From positions 1 through 64,000 of the forward strand of contig JAFGYE010000067.1 of assembly GCA_016936255.1 (NCBI GenBank): a DNA stretch of 64,000 nucleotides, written 5' to 3'. The translations under genes were made by a program, and so were the position numbers. The stretch comes from Marinifilaceae bacterium. Lineage in GTDB: Bacteria > Bacteroidota > Bacteroidia > Bacteroidales > Marinifilaceae. The notes below the pieces were generated by a model. The model had not been told where the DNA came from and did not search any database. It saw only the letters and a program-made list of their open reading frames with translations. Positions 24,427 to 33,516 of the stretch are shown one piece after another; the stretch's first letter is position 1; each line of letters opens with the position of its first letter.

Positions 24427-25800
24427 CTATCTTCGCTTTTCAGCCAATTCGGAAATTACTTGCTTCATATATTTATCGCTCAATTTATACAGCAATAAAA
24501 ACAGAGCAGAAAGCGCGGCACCAATGGCTGGATAAATACTAATCATCAAGCGAATTCCTTTTAATGATTCGAAAGATTGTTCAGCATTGGCCTCAAAACC
24601 ATAAGCGGCCAACAGCCAACCTGTAACGGCGCCTCCAAGTGTCCATCCCATTTTTTGCGACATTGAGGAAGATGAAAACACCAATCCAGTAGCGCGTCGT
24701 CCGGTTTTCCATTCCGAATAATCGGCAATATCAGCGTACATCGACCAGATTAGCGGCAATACAATTCCAGCTGTTACTCCAATAAAAATGTTGAGCAGAA
24801 AAATCAATCCTATTTGTCCGGGTTGCAGCCAATATAGGGCAATACTGAAGAATGATGCCAAAACCATTGCTCCAATAAAGGTTTTCTTCTTTCCTATTCT
24901 TGCTGAAACGGGTTTGGCTAACAAAACTCCTATCATATTTGTTACCAACCAAATGGTCATATATGCACCCGCCAACTTATCCCACTTCATTTCTCCAAGT
25001 AAAGGAACGGTTTGATCTTTGATAAAATATTTGAAGTAATACATGATGCTTCCATCGCGAAGAGAATTGAAGATCAGCACAGCAATACCGGCGCCAAGCA
25101 TAATAAACCACTGTGCATTTTTCCCCAAATCTTTTACATCTTTCCAAATCGAATTTTTCACTTCCAATGGCTTTACTCTCTCTTTTGTCCACAAATAAGT
25201 CATGATGAAAAAGAAAGCTGCTACAACAGCATAAATTGCAACAGAATATTGATAGCTGCCTGCTTCACTTGAACCTATTTCCCTAAAAAAATCCAATAAA
25301 TATGGAATAGAAGCGGTCATGAAGATTCCCCCGGAATAGGCACCAATAAATCTGAAGGAAGCCAAAGATGTTCTTTCATCCGAATTATCGGTCATTACTC
25401 CCATTAAGGAAGAATAAGGGACATTAATTGCCGTGTACACCATCATCATTAAGGTATAAGTTACATAGGCGTAAATCAATTTCCCTGACGGACCAAATTC
25501 CGGAGTGGAAAAGGTTAAAACCCCAATAATTCCAAACGGAATGGCAACCCATAAAAGATAGGGTCTGAATTTTCCTTTCGAAGTACTGGTTCTATCTGCA
25601 ACAATTCCCATAATCGGGTCATTCAATCCATCCCACAAACGAGTCAATAACAACATTGTTCCAACTGATGCAGGAGATAACTCAACCACATCAGTGTAAA
25701 AAATCATGAGAAACATGGAGAAGATCTTCCAAAACATAGAAGATGCAAAATCGCCAAAACTATATCCAATTTTTTCTTTTAAACAGATTTTCTGATCCAT
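24427..25800 (-). CDS. GPH-family sugar:cation symporter
   Basis: 457 residues from the ATG at 25800; the ORF extends 19 residues upstream but that part looks non-coding. Twelve hydrophobic segments fit the glycoside-pentoside-hexuronide (melibiose carrier) family. Signature stretches are LKEKIGYSFGDFASSMFW at the N-terminus, LTRLWDGLNDPIMG around 55 and a conserved region near VLPLIWSMYADIADYSEWKTGRRATGLV (split here for length: IADYSEWK). It should import the mannobiose or galactose released in the periplasm with Na+ or H+. It lies between GH27 and the GDSL gene. Confidence 0.9.
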   Translation of the reverse strand: MDQKICLKEKIGYSFGDFASSMFWKIFSMFLMIFYTDVVELSPASVGTMLLLTRLWDGLNDPIMGIVADRTSTSKGKFRPYLLWVAIPFGIIGVLTFSTPEFGPSGKLIYAYVTYTLMMMVYTAINVPYSSLMGVMTDNSDERTSLASFRFIGAYSGGIFMTASIPYLLDFFREIGSSEAGSYQYSVAIYAVVAAFFFIMTYLWTKERVKPLEVKNSIWKDVKDLGKNAQWFIMLGAGIAVLIFNSLRDGSIMYYFKYFIKDQTVPLLGEMKWDKLAGAYMTIWLVTNMIGVLLAKPVSARIGKKKTFIGAMVLASFFSIALYWLQPGQIGLIFLLNIFIGVTAGIVLPLIWSMYADIADYSEWKTGRRATGLVFSSSSMSQKMGWTLGGAVTGWLLAAYGFEANAEQSFESLKGIRLMISIYPAIGAALSALFLLLYKLSDKYMKQVISELAEKRR

Positions 25801-25893
25801 TCTATTCGCTTTTAGTGGAGCTGTGTATAAATACTCCAGATAGGTTCGTACTTGCAAAAGCCATTCAACACAGCTTCCCTTTTGCTGGTTTTA

Positions 25894-27105
25894 TTATTTC
25901 TGAGGACTAAGTTTTAGCAATAAAACATCATGCCCTTTAATTTTTGACTCAAGATTTTTATTGGTTAACCCGATATTTTTGGATGCATACAGATCGTACA
26001 TCGAGTAACTTTTGTATTTCTTTTCCAATTGCTTGTGAGTTAGCTGATCGTTTATTGGATGTTTCCACCAATCATAGGTAAGGAGTAATTCATCGTTGCT
26101 CATGTTAATAAAAGCCACAGCCCATTCTTCATTGGCAAGAGGTTTTACCCAGATTTCCAATTCCGGACTTTTCAGATGGCAATAAGCTTGAATACCCAAA
26201 ACATCCTGATTGACTGCAATTACATTTTTATTTTCGATTGTTTTCAATGTTTCGTTAGACATGCTACGGAGGTCGTTTCCTAAAATCAGAGGCGAGGTCA
26301 ACAAACTCCACATGGCAAAATGTACACGATCTTCCGAATCCGTCATGCCGTTCCCTACCTCCATCATGTCTAAATCGTTCCAATGACCCGGACCTGCGAA
26401 TTTCCGGAGGTCTTTACGTAGATTAATAATTGGCCAAATGCCTCGTGATGACCAGTTTCCATGACCTACTTCACAATCCCAGCAATTGGTAATATCACCG
26501 GTTACTCTCCACAAATGTCCAATATCCTTTGCCCATTTCCAAGGCTCATTATCGCCCCATTCGCAAATACTGAAAACAATTGGTTGTTTACTTGCATGCA
26601 AGGCATCTCTCATGGTTTCATAAGCTCCTTTTGCATTTAAATTTTCGGTATTGCACCAGTCATATTTCAAAAAATCAATTCCCCATTCGGCGAAAAGTTT
26701 AGCATCCTGATATTCAAAACCACGGCTACCGGGATAACCAGCACAGGTTTGATTTCCGGCACATTCGTACAAACCAAATTTTAAACCTTTTGAATGCACA
26801 TAATCAACAATGGATTTTATTCCTCCAGGAAATTTCTTTGGATCCGGAACCAGATTGTTATTTTCATCTCTTTCCTTAGCCATCCATCCGTCATCCAATA
26901 CAATATATTCATATCCGGCTTCTTTTAATCCTAATTCAACAAAAGCATCAGCAGTTTGCATCACTAACTGCTCATTTATATCTGTACCAAATGTATTCCA
27001 ACTATTCCAACCCATAGGTGGAGTTAAAGCCAAATTCTCTGCTTTCTGAGCATTCACGCAAATGCTGAACACAATCATTATTAGTAATAAAAACAATTTT
27101 CTCAT
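25894..27105 (-). CDS. GH27 alpha-galactosidase
   Basis: 403 residues with an N-terminal signal peptide ending around NAQ (20). GH27 landmarks: TPPMGWNSWNTFG (28-40), VLDDGWMA (69-76), FLKYDWC with the nucleophile Asp149, and WRVTGDI with the acid/base Asp204. A C-terminal antiparallel beta domain follows (about 290-400). It strips alpha-1,6-galactose branches from galactomannan in the periplasm or at the surface. Only 5 bp separate it from the epimerase gene upstream. Its presence indicates that the locus targets galactomannan or galactoglucomannan. Confidence 0.95.
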   Translation of the reverse strand: MRKLFLLLIMIVFSICVNAQKAENLALTPPMGWNSWNTFGTDINEQLVMQTADAFVELGLKEAGYEYIVLDDGWMAKERDENNNLVPDPKKFPGGIKSIVDYVHSKGLKFGLYECAGNQTCAGYPGSRGFEYQDAKLFAEWGIDFLKYDWCNTENLNAKGAYETMRDALHASKQPIVFSICEWGDNEPWKWAKDIGHLWRVTGDITNCWDCEVGHGNWSSRGIWPIINLRKDLRKFAGPGHWNDLDMMEVGNGMTDSEDRVHFAMWSLLTSPLILGNDLRSMSNETLKTIENKNVIAVNQDVLGIQAYCHLKSPELEIWVKPLANEEWAVAFINMSNDELLLTYDWWKHPINDQLTHKQLEKKYKSYSMYDLYASKNIGLTNKNLESKIKGHDVLLLKLSPQK

Positions 27106-27110
27106 TCTGA

Positions 27111-28316
27111 TTATTCTTTTAGTCTGCTATAACTTTCAATTAGTGCTCTGGTATTATGGTATGGGCACTTCCAAAACCCAACTTTACAATCACTAAGAAC
27201 AGGTTTTCCTGCCTCATTAACACGCCAAAACCATTCTCCGCCTTTACCATCTTTAATATTGGCTTTAACAAATGTCCATATTTGAATGGCTCTGTCTAAA
27301 TACTTTTTATTTTCTGTTATTTTGTAGGTATCCACCAAACCTATAATCGCCTCGGCTTGAACCCACCAGTGTTTATCTTTATCAATAAGTCCATCAATTT
27401 TCTCGTAAAAAACACTGCCATCACGATCCATTCCATCATGAATAACTTTATCTGTTACCTGAACAGCTATTGTTTCCATTCTCTCAATCCATTTCTCATC
27501 ATGAATCACTCTTGCCGCATCACTAAGCAACCAAGCTGATTCAATATCATGTCCAAAGGATATTTCATTGGATTTTACTGTCCAATCCATATCAAAAAAC
27601 AATTGGAAATGAGACGTTTGCTGATTAAAAATCCGATCGCAAAATATCGTAAGCAAATTGTTAATGCTATTCTTCAGTTCAGCATTGTTCCATACCTGAT
27701 AAAGGTTAGTATAAGGTTCAATAATATGAAGGTGCGTATTCATTGACTTTGGCTCATTTGCATCTTTTTCGCTCAATCGCATATCATCCAACATCTGCCA
27801 GTCTTTACCCAAAGCCTCAATGTAACCACCAAACTCATTGTCTTTATATTTGCTTTCCAGCAAATGAAAAAGATTTATAGCCTGCATAAGACTATTTTCG
27901 TCATTCGAAGCTTTGTAATATTCCGAAAAAGCATAAATACCAAATCCTTGTGCATAAGCTTGTTTTCTATCATTCACAACCCCTCCAACAGCATCAACAG
28001 CCCAAAATAAGCCACCATTTTCATGATCCAAAAAAAATGCAAGAATATAATCAAAAGCCCGCTTGGCTATTTCAAGATATCTCTCACTTTTACTATGGTT
28101 ATATGCGGATGAAAATGTCCACAAAATTCTTGTGTTTAGTACAACCCCCTTTGCAATTTCACTATTGACTTCACTATTATTAGAAATCTCACTATAGAAA
28201 CCACCATTTTGCATGTCAATTGTACTTTCTGCCCAATAATCAAGTATATCGAACCATTCTTGTTTAATCTCACAAAGAAATTGCTCCAGTGAATTATTTT
28301 TTTCTCTCATCATCAA
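27111..28316 (-). CDS. AGE-family epimerase, likely mannobiose 2-epimerase
   Basis: 401 residues of the N-acylglucosamine 2-epimerase / cellobiose 2-epimerase fold (alpha/alpha six-barrel). The catalytic and binding histidines are visible: MNTHLHIIEPYTNLY (H195, H197), SFGHDIESAWL (H256), DKHWWVQAEA (H316) and CPYHNTRA (H387). In Bacteroides mannan loci the homologue converts beta-1,4-mannobiose to mannosyl-glucose. There is no signal peptide, so it acts in the cytosol after uptake. The GH130 phosphorylase of the same locus uses its product. Cellobiose epimerase is the main alternative. Confidence 0.9.
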   Translation of the reverse strand: MMMREKNNSLEQFLCEIKQEWFDILDYWAESTIDMQNGGFYSEISNNSEVNSEIAKGVVLNTRILWTFSSAYNHSKSERYLEIAKRAFDYILAFFLDHENGGLFWAVDAVGGVVNDRKQAYAQGFGIYAFSEYYKASNDENSLMQAINLFHLLESKYKDNEFGGYIEALGKDWQMLDDMRLSEKDANEPKSMNTHLHIIEPYTNLYQVWNNAELKNSINNLLTIFCDRIFNQQTSHFQLFFDMDWTVKSNEISFGHDIESAWLLSDAARVIHDEKWIERMETIAVQVTDKVIHDGMDRDGSVFYEKIDGLIDKDKHWWVQAEAIIGLVDTYKITENKKYLDRAIQIWTFVKANIKDGKGGEWFWRVNEAGKPVLSDCKVGFWKCPYHNTRALIESYSRLKE

Positions 28317-28368
28317 TCTATTAATCCATTTGGGAATTCACATTAAAATAAAATATCATTTACATATT

Positions 28369-29790
28369 CTACTTTAAATCAGGCATTTGTTCTCGTGTAA
28401 TTACATAAGTATTGCTAAAAGCATTCGTCCACCAAGCAACATTGGCATGTTCATGAACGTTACCCGCAAAATCTGATTCATTTGTATCATTTGTTCTTTC
28501 GTAATCGTACCAAGGCATAAAATAAGACCATTTAGCTCCGGCATTCCATTGTTCAGAAATATCAGCCGTGTTGCCACATTCACTTAGAGTGATCATTTTA
28601 GTAGGATAAGTTTGCTGAATTGTATTGAATTCAGCAGCAATAGAAGCTACTTCAGCATTATTATAAATGTCTCTTCCCACGATATCAACATAGTTGTCAC
28701 CAGGATAGAAGGCGTTGTCTTTTGTTTGTGTAGTCCACACCCATATCAAATTATTTAGTCCTTGAGCTTTAAAATAATCGAACATAAAAACCCAAAGTTC
28801 TTTGTAGGTATCTGCACCGTCAGTACCCCACCAAAACCACGCTTCACCATTCGTATATTCATATGTATTACCTGCTGCTTCGTGCAATGGCCGCCAAATA
28901 ACGGGGATGTTTTTAACCTGAAGCAATTTTAAGTATCCAACTATTTCTTCTAAATCAGCTTTGGCAACCGTATTTTCCCAAGTGCCATCTATTGTAACAT
29001 TTGAAGCCTTAAAAGTTGTTTCTTCCGGTTTATAAGTATAATCTGCAGAACCTTCGTAGGTAGGAACAATCCAGTGCCATCCAGCACTTATGATCCCATT
29101 GTTGCTCCACCAATCCTCAACAACAGAAATGTCAGAATAATCAACCCAATCGACAGGAGAATAAGGCAAATGAACGTAATCAAACGTTGCAATTACAGGA
29201 TATTTCCCTGTATGCTGTTTCACCCATTCGGCCTCGTTGATGTTCCAGTTCACATTGGCCATTGCAGAGGAAATTATTTTTTCCCCATAGTTCTCCTTTA
29301 AAAAGGAATACAGATTTGTGGCTTCCGGGGAAGGATTATCAACGGCAAGCATATTTGTAATATCTACAGCTTGGTTTGCTGCAGTTGTAAAACTTATTGA
29401 AATTTGGGCTGAATTTACGGCTCCGTTTACTACTTTTAAAGCCAAGGCATCAATGATCAAAGTATATTCCGTTTCAGTCTGAAGAGTTGAAAAAGTTACC
29501 GTTAAAACATTTTCTTCAGCAGTTACACTGCTTACAACATTATTATTTAAGTGAAATTTGGATTCTGAAACAACAATTAGGTTGCTTTCAAACACCAATT
29601 GCATAGCGGTTGTTTTTGTATCTACCTCTGTAGCCCCATCTTCAGGATTTGAGCTTACCAAATGTGGAGGTTCAAGTACTTCAGGCTCATCCGGGCCACT
29701 TTCAGCACCACATGATAAAACAAAAAGTACAAATAAAATAAGTAACAAACTTCTAACTACTTGATTATATAGAATTTTTTTTTGAAGCAT
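28369..29790 (-). CDS. GH26 beta-mannanase with N-terminal Ig-like domain, lipoprotein
   Basis: 473 residues. The lipobox is LSCG (Cys27). Residues 36-136 form a Big_5/SbsA-type Ig-like domain (LVSSNPEDGATEVDTKTT), probably a spacer from the membrane. The GH26 barrel follows from about 145. The acid/base is E304 in WRPLHEAAGN and the nucleophile E404 in TLSECG. It is probably surface exposed, cutting mannan for uptake by SusC/SusD. It follows the IPT/TIG glycan-binding gene after a hairpin. It is distinct from the second GH26 enzyme at the other end of the locus. Confidence 0.92.
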   Translation of the reverse strand: MLQKKILYNQVVRSLLLILFVLFVLSCGAESGPDEPEVLEPPHLVSSNPEDGATEVDTKTTAMQLVFESNLIVVSESKFHLNNNVVSSVTAEENVLTVTFSTLQTETEYTLIIDALALKVVNGAVNSAQISISFTTAANQAVDITNMLAVDNPSPEATNLYSFLKENYGEKIISSAMANVNWNINEAEWVKQHTGKYPVIATFDYVHLPYSPVDWVDYSDISVVEDWWSNNGIISAGWHWIVPTYEGSADYTYKPEETTFKASNVTIDGTWENTVAKADLEEIVGYLKLLQVKNIPVIWRPLHEAAGNTYEYTNGEAWFWWGTDGADTYKELWVFMFDYFKAQGLNNLIWVWTTQTKDNAFYPGDNYVDIVGRDIYNNAEVASIAAEFNTIQQTYPTKMITLSECGNTADISEQWNAGAKWSYFMPWYDYERTNDTNESDFAGNVHEHANVAWWTNAFSNTYVITREQMPDLK

Positions 29791-29805
29791 TATTGATTAT
29801 TTTAA

Positions 29806-29844
29806 CCTTATTGCTTTTCTCTTTCGAGAAAAAAAGCAATAAGG
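29806..29844 (-). terminator. Strong intra-locus hairpin
   Basis: CCTTATTGCTTTT (29806-29818) pairs with 29832-29844 and an inner CTC/GAG step continues the stem. On the minus strand the T-run afterwards is weak, so it may act as a partial terminator or an mRNA-stability hairpin that sets less expression for the genes after the SusC-SusD-binding-protein block. Confidence 0.6.
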
Positions 29845-29872
29845 TTTATTGAATAAATAAGTTAAAATTTAA

Positions 29873-32152
29873 TTAAGACCCGATAGAAACTTCTGTCGCA
29901 GTATAATCATGACCACTGATTATCAGTCCTCCCGATTGCAATGCTGTTAAAATATCAGCAGTAATGGTCAATTCAAAATCTCCGGTTATATCAAAGTAAT
30001 CCGTTCCGGCAGCTATTTCTGTCCATGATCCATTTTTAAACGAACCTTGTGCACCAGTCTGAACATCTGTGGCTTTTACGTGAATTACATCGCCAACATT
30101 TGCAGAAGTAAAAAGATCAGCAGATAATTGAATATTCCCAGACCAATCACCAGGCATAACTTGTGAGCCTGTCCAAATTGTTTCAGAAGCTGAAGCCTCG
30201 AAAGTAATAACAGACACCTTTGAAACAACCAAATTTTGCCCTTGTATTACTATAGCAGTTTCGGACCATCCGTCACTTGTATTTAATATCTGATCCAGAA
30301 ATCCTTGTGTCAATTCCATTTCGTAGGATGTCTGTACTTCATCAGTAAATTCAAGCATAGCCTGTTGCCCCCAGTTCGCATCATTAATCTGCATTTGTCC
30401 GGGAGTACCTGAAACTGTAAAATAAAATTTCAAAATTGACCCGGCCTTCACTCCTTCAAAAGAAGGTTTGTAAAGACGAAATGCTCCACCAGCAGCTTCA
30501 TTTGCCCATGATCCTAAATCATGAGTCTCATTCATAATCACAGTTTCGATACTACTTACGCCAATTACTGAAATTGTATATGAAATACTTCCTGTTGCAG
30601 AAATCAAAGTTAACTCGGTTTTGCCACTAGCCTTACTTGGAATAAACACATACATAGTGGTTCCTTCAACAAAAGAACTTGTCGTATTGCCATCAACTTT
30701 TACCTCTGTTAATGCAGCACCATTTACCACATCAATTGAAAATACTTTACCTGAATTAATCTCTGTTTCGAAGTCAGGAAGAACCGGGATATAACAATAA
30801 TCAGGACTATTTATAGTTACAGAAGAAGTATTAACGGCAGCTCCATTAATCATTGTCAGGATCAACTCACCCGTTGTGGCCTCCATAGGAACAGTAACAG
30901 TTATACTTGTGCCGGATTCAGGAGTTACATCAACCGTTAAATCATTGCCAAAAGTAACCGATTTAACCAAATCTAAATCTGTACCGGTAATCGTGATATC
31001 ATTATTTGCATCCACCGGATTTGGAGTCACATCTGCAATGATTGGTTTTACCAGCACAATTGCATCTGTTGGTACACTTTTACCTGAAGCGGTATTAAGA
31101 GTTACGACTCCATCAACAGCATCATTCGGTATAACAACAGTAATACCGGTTCCATTATAGGTGAAATCAGTAATTGCAGTTCCTCCTGTAAACTGTACCG
31201 AAGTTGTTAAATCAAGGTCAGATCCGGTAATAAGCACTTCAAGTTCTGCTCTGTAACGATTTACTGCTGCAATAGTAAGTGCTGATGGGACAACAGTTGT
31301 TATGGATTCTGAACTAATTACTTCCACGCCGGAATATGCCTTCAGGACAATAGGACCATCTTGAATATAAGCAGAACTTACAATTTCTATTGATGTTGAA
31401 GTAACGGATACAAAATCTTTAGCCACAACCAAAGAATCTCCGGAAAAAATAATTTCTGATACCAAATCAAGATTTGCTCCACTAATCACTATGTTTTCAC
31501 CAGCCTTAACAAGCGTTGGCGAGAAACTTGTTAGGCTTGGTTGTAAAATAGTTAATTCTAAATCAGAATAAAGTTGATTTTCATGAACATCTTCTACAAT
31601 AATTTTACCGGAAACAGCCACTTTTGGAACTTTTAAAACAATTTCTTTACGAGACTGAGACACAAAATTTGCAGAATCAACACTTGCATTTCCCTGAAAA
31701 ACAACCTTAACAATATTGTTAAGGTAATCACCACTAATTGTAACCTCTTCTCCTTCCCGAACAGCTGTTTCGACAGGCGCAATTGATGTGATCGAATAAG
31801 GTTCGGTGTACCCAATTCTTGATTTTGTTGTAATAGAACCTCCTTTGTACTTTAAAATTACAAGACCAGGTTCAGCCTCTTGCGGTACTGTAATGGTTAT
31901 TTCAGAACTACTAAGTACAGTGATATTGCTTACCTCGATATTATCCGGTAAAACTACAGAGGTAACTAAGTCCAGATCCTGTCCGATAAAATGAATATCA
32001 GTCCCACGTAAAACCGGGCTTGGACCAAACGAATACAGCTCAACACTTCCCCCATTATCATCGTCTTTGTCGCAAGAAACAACAAAGATGCCAGCCAATA
32101 GTGTAAAGCATATTAATGCTATACGTAATCGATTATATATATTATTTTTCAT
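29873..32152 (-). CDS. IPT/TIG-repeat glycan-binding surface lipoprotein
   Basis: 759 residues. Lipobox VVSC (Cys27). About six IPT/TIG beta-sandwich repeats of 75-80 residues follow one another to about residue 520; each has the pattern ...G..I.I.G..LDLV..V.F.... Two jelly-roll-like modules form the C-terminus (about 525-640 and 640-759; ETIWTGSQVMPGDWSGN starts the second), a layout seen in mannan-binding surface proteins. It should bind polysaccharide next to SusC/SusD outside the cell (a SusE/F or SGBP position). It starts 26 bp after the stop of the smaller glycan-binding gene. Confidence 0.82.
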   Translation of the reverse strand: MKNNIYNRLRIALICFTLLAGIFVVSCDKDDDNGGSVELYSFGPSPVLRGTDIHFIGQDLDLVTSVVLPDNIEVSNITVLSSSEITITVPQEAEPGLVILKYKGGSITTKSRIGYTEPYSITSIAPVETAVREGEEVTISGDYLNNIVKVVFQGNASVDSANFVSQSRKEIVLKVPKVAVSGKIIVEDVHENQLYSDLELTILQPSLTSFSPTLVKAGENIVISGANLDLVSEIIFSGDSLVVAKDFVSVTSTSIEIVSSAYIQDGPIVLKAYSGVEVISSESITTVVPSALTIAAVNRYRAELEVLITGSDLDLTTSVQFTGGTAITDFTYNGTGITVVIPNDAVDGVVTLNTASGKSVPTDAIVLVKPIIADVTPNPVDANNDITITGTDLDLVKSVTFGNDLTVDVTPESGTSITVTVPMEATTGELILTMINGAAVNTSSVTINSPDYCYIPVLPDFETEINSGKVFSIDVVNGAALTEVKVDGNTTSSFVEGTTMYVFIPSKASGKTELTLISATGSISYTISVIGVSSIETVIMNETHDLGSWANEAAGGAFRLYKPSFEGVKAGSILKFYFTVSGTPGQMQINDANWGQQAMLEFTDEVQTSYEMELTQGFLDQILNTSDGWSETAIVIQGQNLVVSKVSVITFEASASETIWTGSQVMPGDWSGNIQLSADLFTSANVGDVIHVKATDVQTGAQGSFKNGSWTEIAAGTDYFDITGDFELTITADILTALQSGGLIISGHDYTATEVSIGS

Positions 32153-32178
32153 AACTAAAATACGTTTTTGTTCGATTT

Positions 32179-33363
32179 TTACTCTTTACTATTCACAAGG
32201 CGAACATTATCAATCCACATTTTCAACCCGAATTCGGCAGTTGACTCGTTAACCGCACCAAACCACATCACATTTAAATTCTGAAGTTCACCCAGACTTG
32301 TTATAGCACGATCTGTTTCTGATTCATCTTTGCTATAAATAAAATCTGAAATTGGCATACTTACAGTAATCCAATCATCGGTAACATAGTTCTCAGAAAC
32401 GCCGTTATTGTTGTATGGTTTCCAGTGATATTGAGCATTGGCACCATCTACATTGTGGCTGCCGTCGTTGTCAAACCAAATTAACATTGGAGTATCATGC
32501 CACTCATGACAATAACATTCAAATTTCAACACATAATCACTTGCATCCCCCTCTGAAACAAGAGGCTGTGCATTAGGATTAATGTATAATAATTGAATTG
32601 CATTTGCAGGCCATGCCCAAGAACCAGTTGTTCCTTCAAAATTCACATAACTGCCCGAAATTCCATTTTCAGAGGCAAAATCAGATAATCCCCAATTATT
32701 CCATGCTGTTGGATTTTCTCCATCAATAAAAATATCTGAGTCATCTCTAAAAATAAAAGATGTGCGCTCTGTCCCATAATCATTTGTTACAGTAATGTAA
32801 CCTTTCATCGTTCCGTTTGGCACGACAGCCGTAATATATTCGTCGGTAAACTCAAGCACTTCAGCCTGCAAATTACCTGGAAATAAAACTTTAATATCAC
32901 CATTTGCTGTTGGGAAAAAGTAGGAACCATAAATCGTAATTTCTGCAGCATCTTTTGCCCATTCGCAGCTTACTGATTTAATCTTTGGAGGCGTAATTTT
33001 AGTTATAAAATCATAAACCAAACTTTTACCCGAAGAAGTATTTAATGTAATCGTATTTGTTACTTCATCAGGAATAGATCCAGGTACTGTAACAACTATT
33101 GAATGTGATGTTACAAAGTTTGGATTTAATTTAGCTTGTTGATCATTAAAATAAACCGATACAACACCTTGCAGGTCTTTTCCTATTATTGCAATGGTTT
33201 GCCCCATTGAAGCACTTACAAGTAAAGAGTCCGAAGCTGCCGCATCGGTAGGACGTACGTATTGAATGGAAGGTGTACCTCCATCACTATCATCATCATT
33301 ACAGGCAGTAACACCAAGTATTACTACAAATAGTAATGATAATATTTTTAGTATGTTTTTCAT
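32179..33363 (-). CDS. SGBP-type glycan-binding lipoprotein
   Basis: 394 residues from the ATG at 33363; the ORF continues upstream through repeat copy C, but that 32-residue extension lacks a signal sequence while MKNILKILSLLFVVILGVTA then CNDD is a proper lipoprotein signal. Two IPT/TIG domains cover about 30-220. The C-terminal part (WNNWGLSDFASENGISG, SWAWPANAIQLLYINP) resembles the glycan-binding C-terminal domain of surface glycan-binding proteins (SGBP-B xyloglucan-binding-like). It sits directly behind SusD, the usual SGBP position, so it probably captures mannan at the surface. Confidence 0.85.
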   Translation of the reverse strand: MKNILKILSLLFVVILGVTACNDDDSDGGTPSIQYVRPTDAAASDSLLVSASMGQTIAIIGKDLQGVVSVYFNDQQAKLNPNFVTSHSIVVTVPGSIPDEVTNTITLNTSSGKSLVYDFITKITPPKIKSVSCEWAKDAAEITIYGSYFFPTANGDIKVLFPGNLQAEVLEFTDEYITAVVPNGTMKGYITVTNDYGTERTSFIFRDDSDIFIDGENPTAWNNWGLSDFASENGISGSYVNFEGTTGSWAWPANAIQLLYINPNAQPLVSEGDASDYVLKFECYCHEWHDTPMLIWFDNDGSHNVDGANAQYHWKPYNNNGVSENYVTDDWITVSMPISDFIYSKDESETDRAITSLGELQNLNVMWFGAVNESTAEFGLKMWIDNVRLVNSKE

Positions 33364-33386
33364 ATGATTATAATTTGTTTTTGATT

Positions 33387-33462
33387 TGCCATATAGAACT
33401 TGCCATGCAGGAATAATCATCTTCTGTTTGTCAAAATCACTTTGGCATGGACGTTTCATATG
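33387..33462 (-). repeat. Dispersed palindromic leader repeat, copy C
   Basis: 76 bp, most similar to copy B in its right half (GTCAAAATCACTTTGGCATG is shared). The inverted-repeat arms are CATATAGAACTTGCCATG and CATATGAAACGTCCATG. It lies between SusD and the glycan-binding protein gene inside the mannan locus, 23 bp in front of the start codon, and the spacer matches that of copy B nearly base for base. Confidence 0.85.
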
Positions 33463-33516
33463 TTTATTTTTTTTTTATCCTTAATGATAAGGAGTTTACT
33501 ATAGTCACAACACATT

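Noticed and set aside
33364-33459. N-terminal extension of the glycan-binding protein gene by 32 codons
   Set aside because: The extension is the translation of repeat copy C and would bury a good lipoprotein signal peptide.
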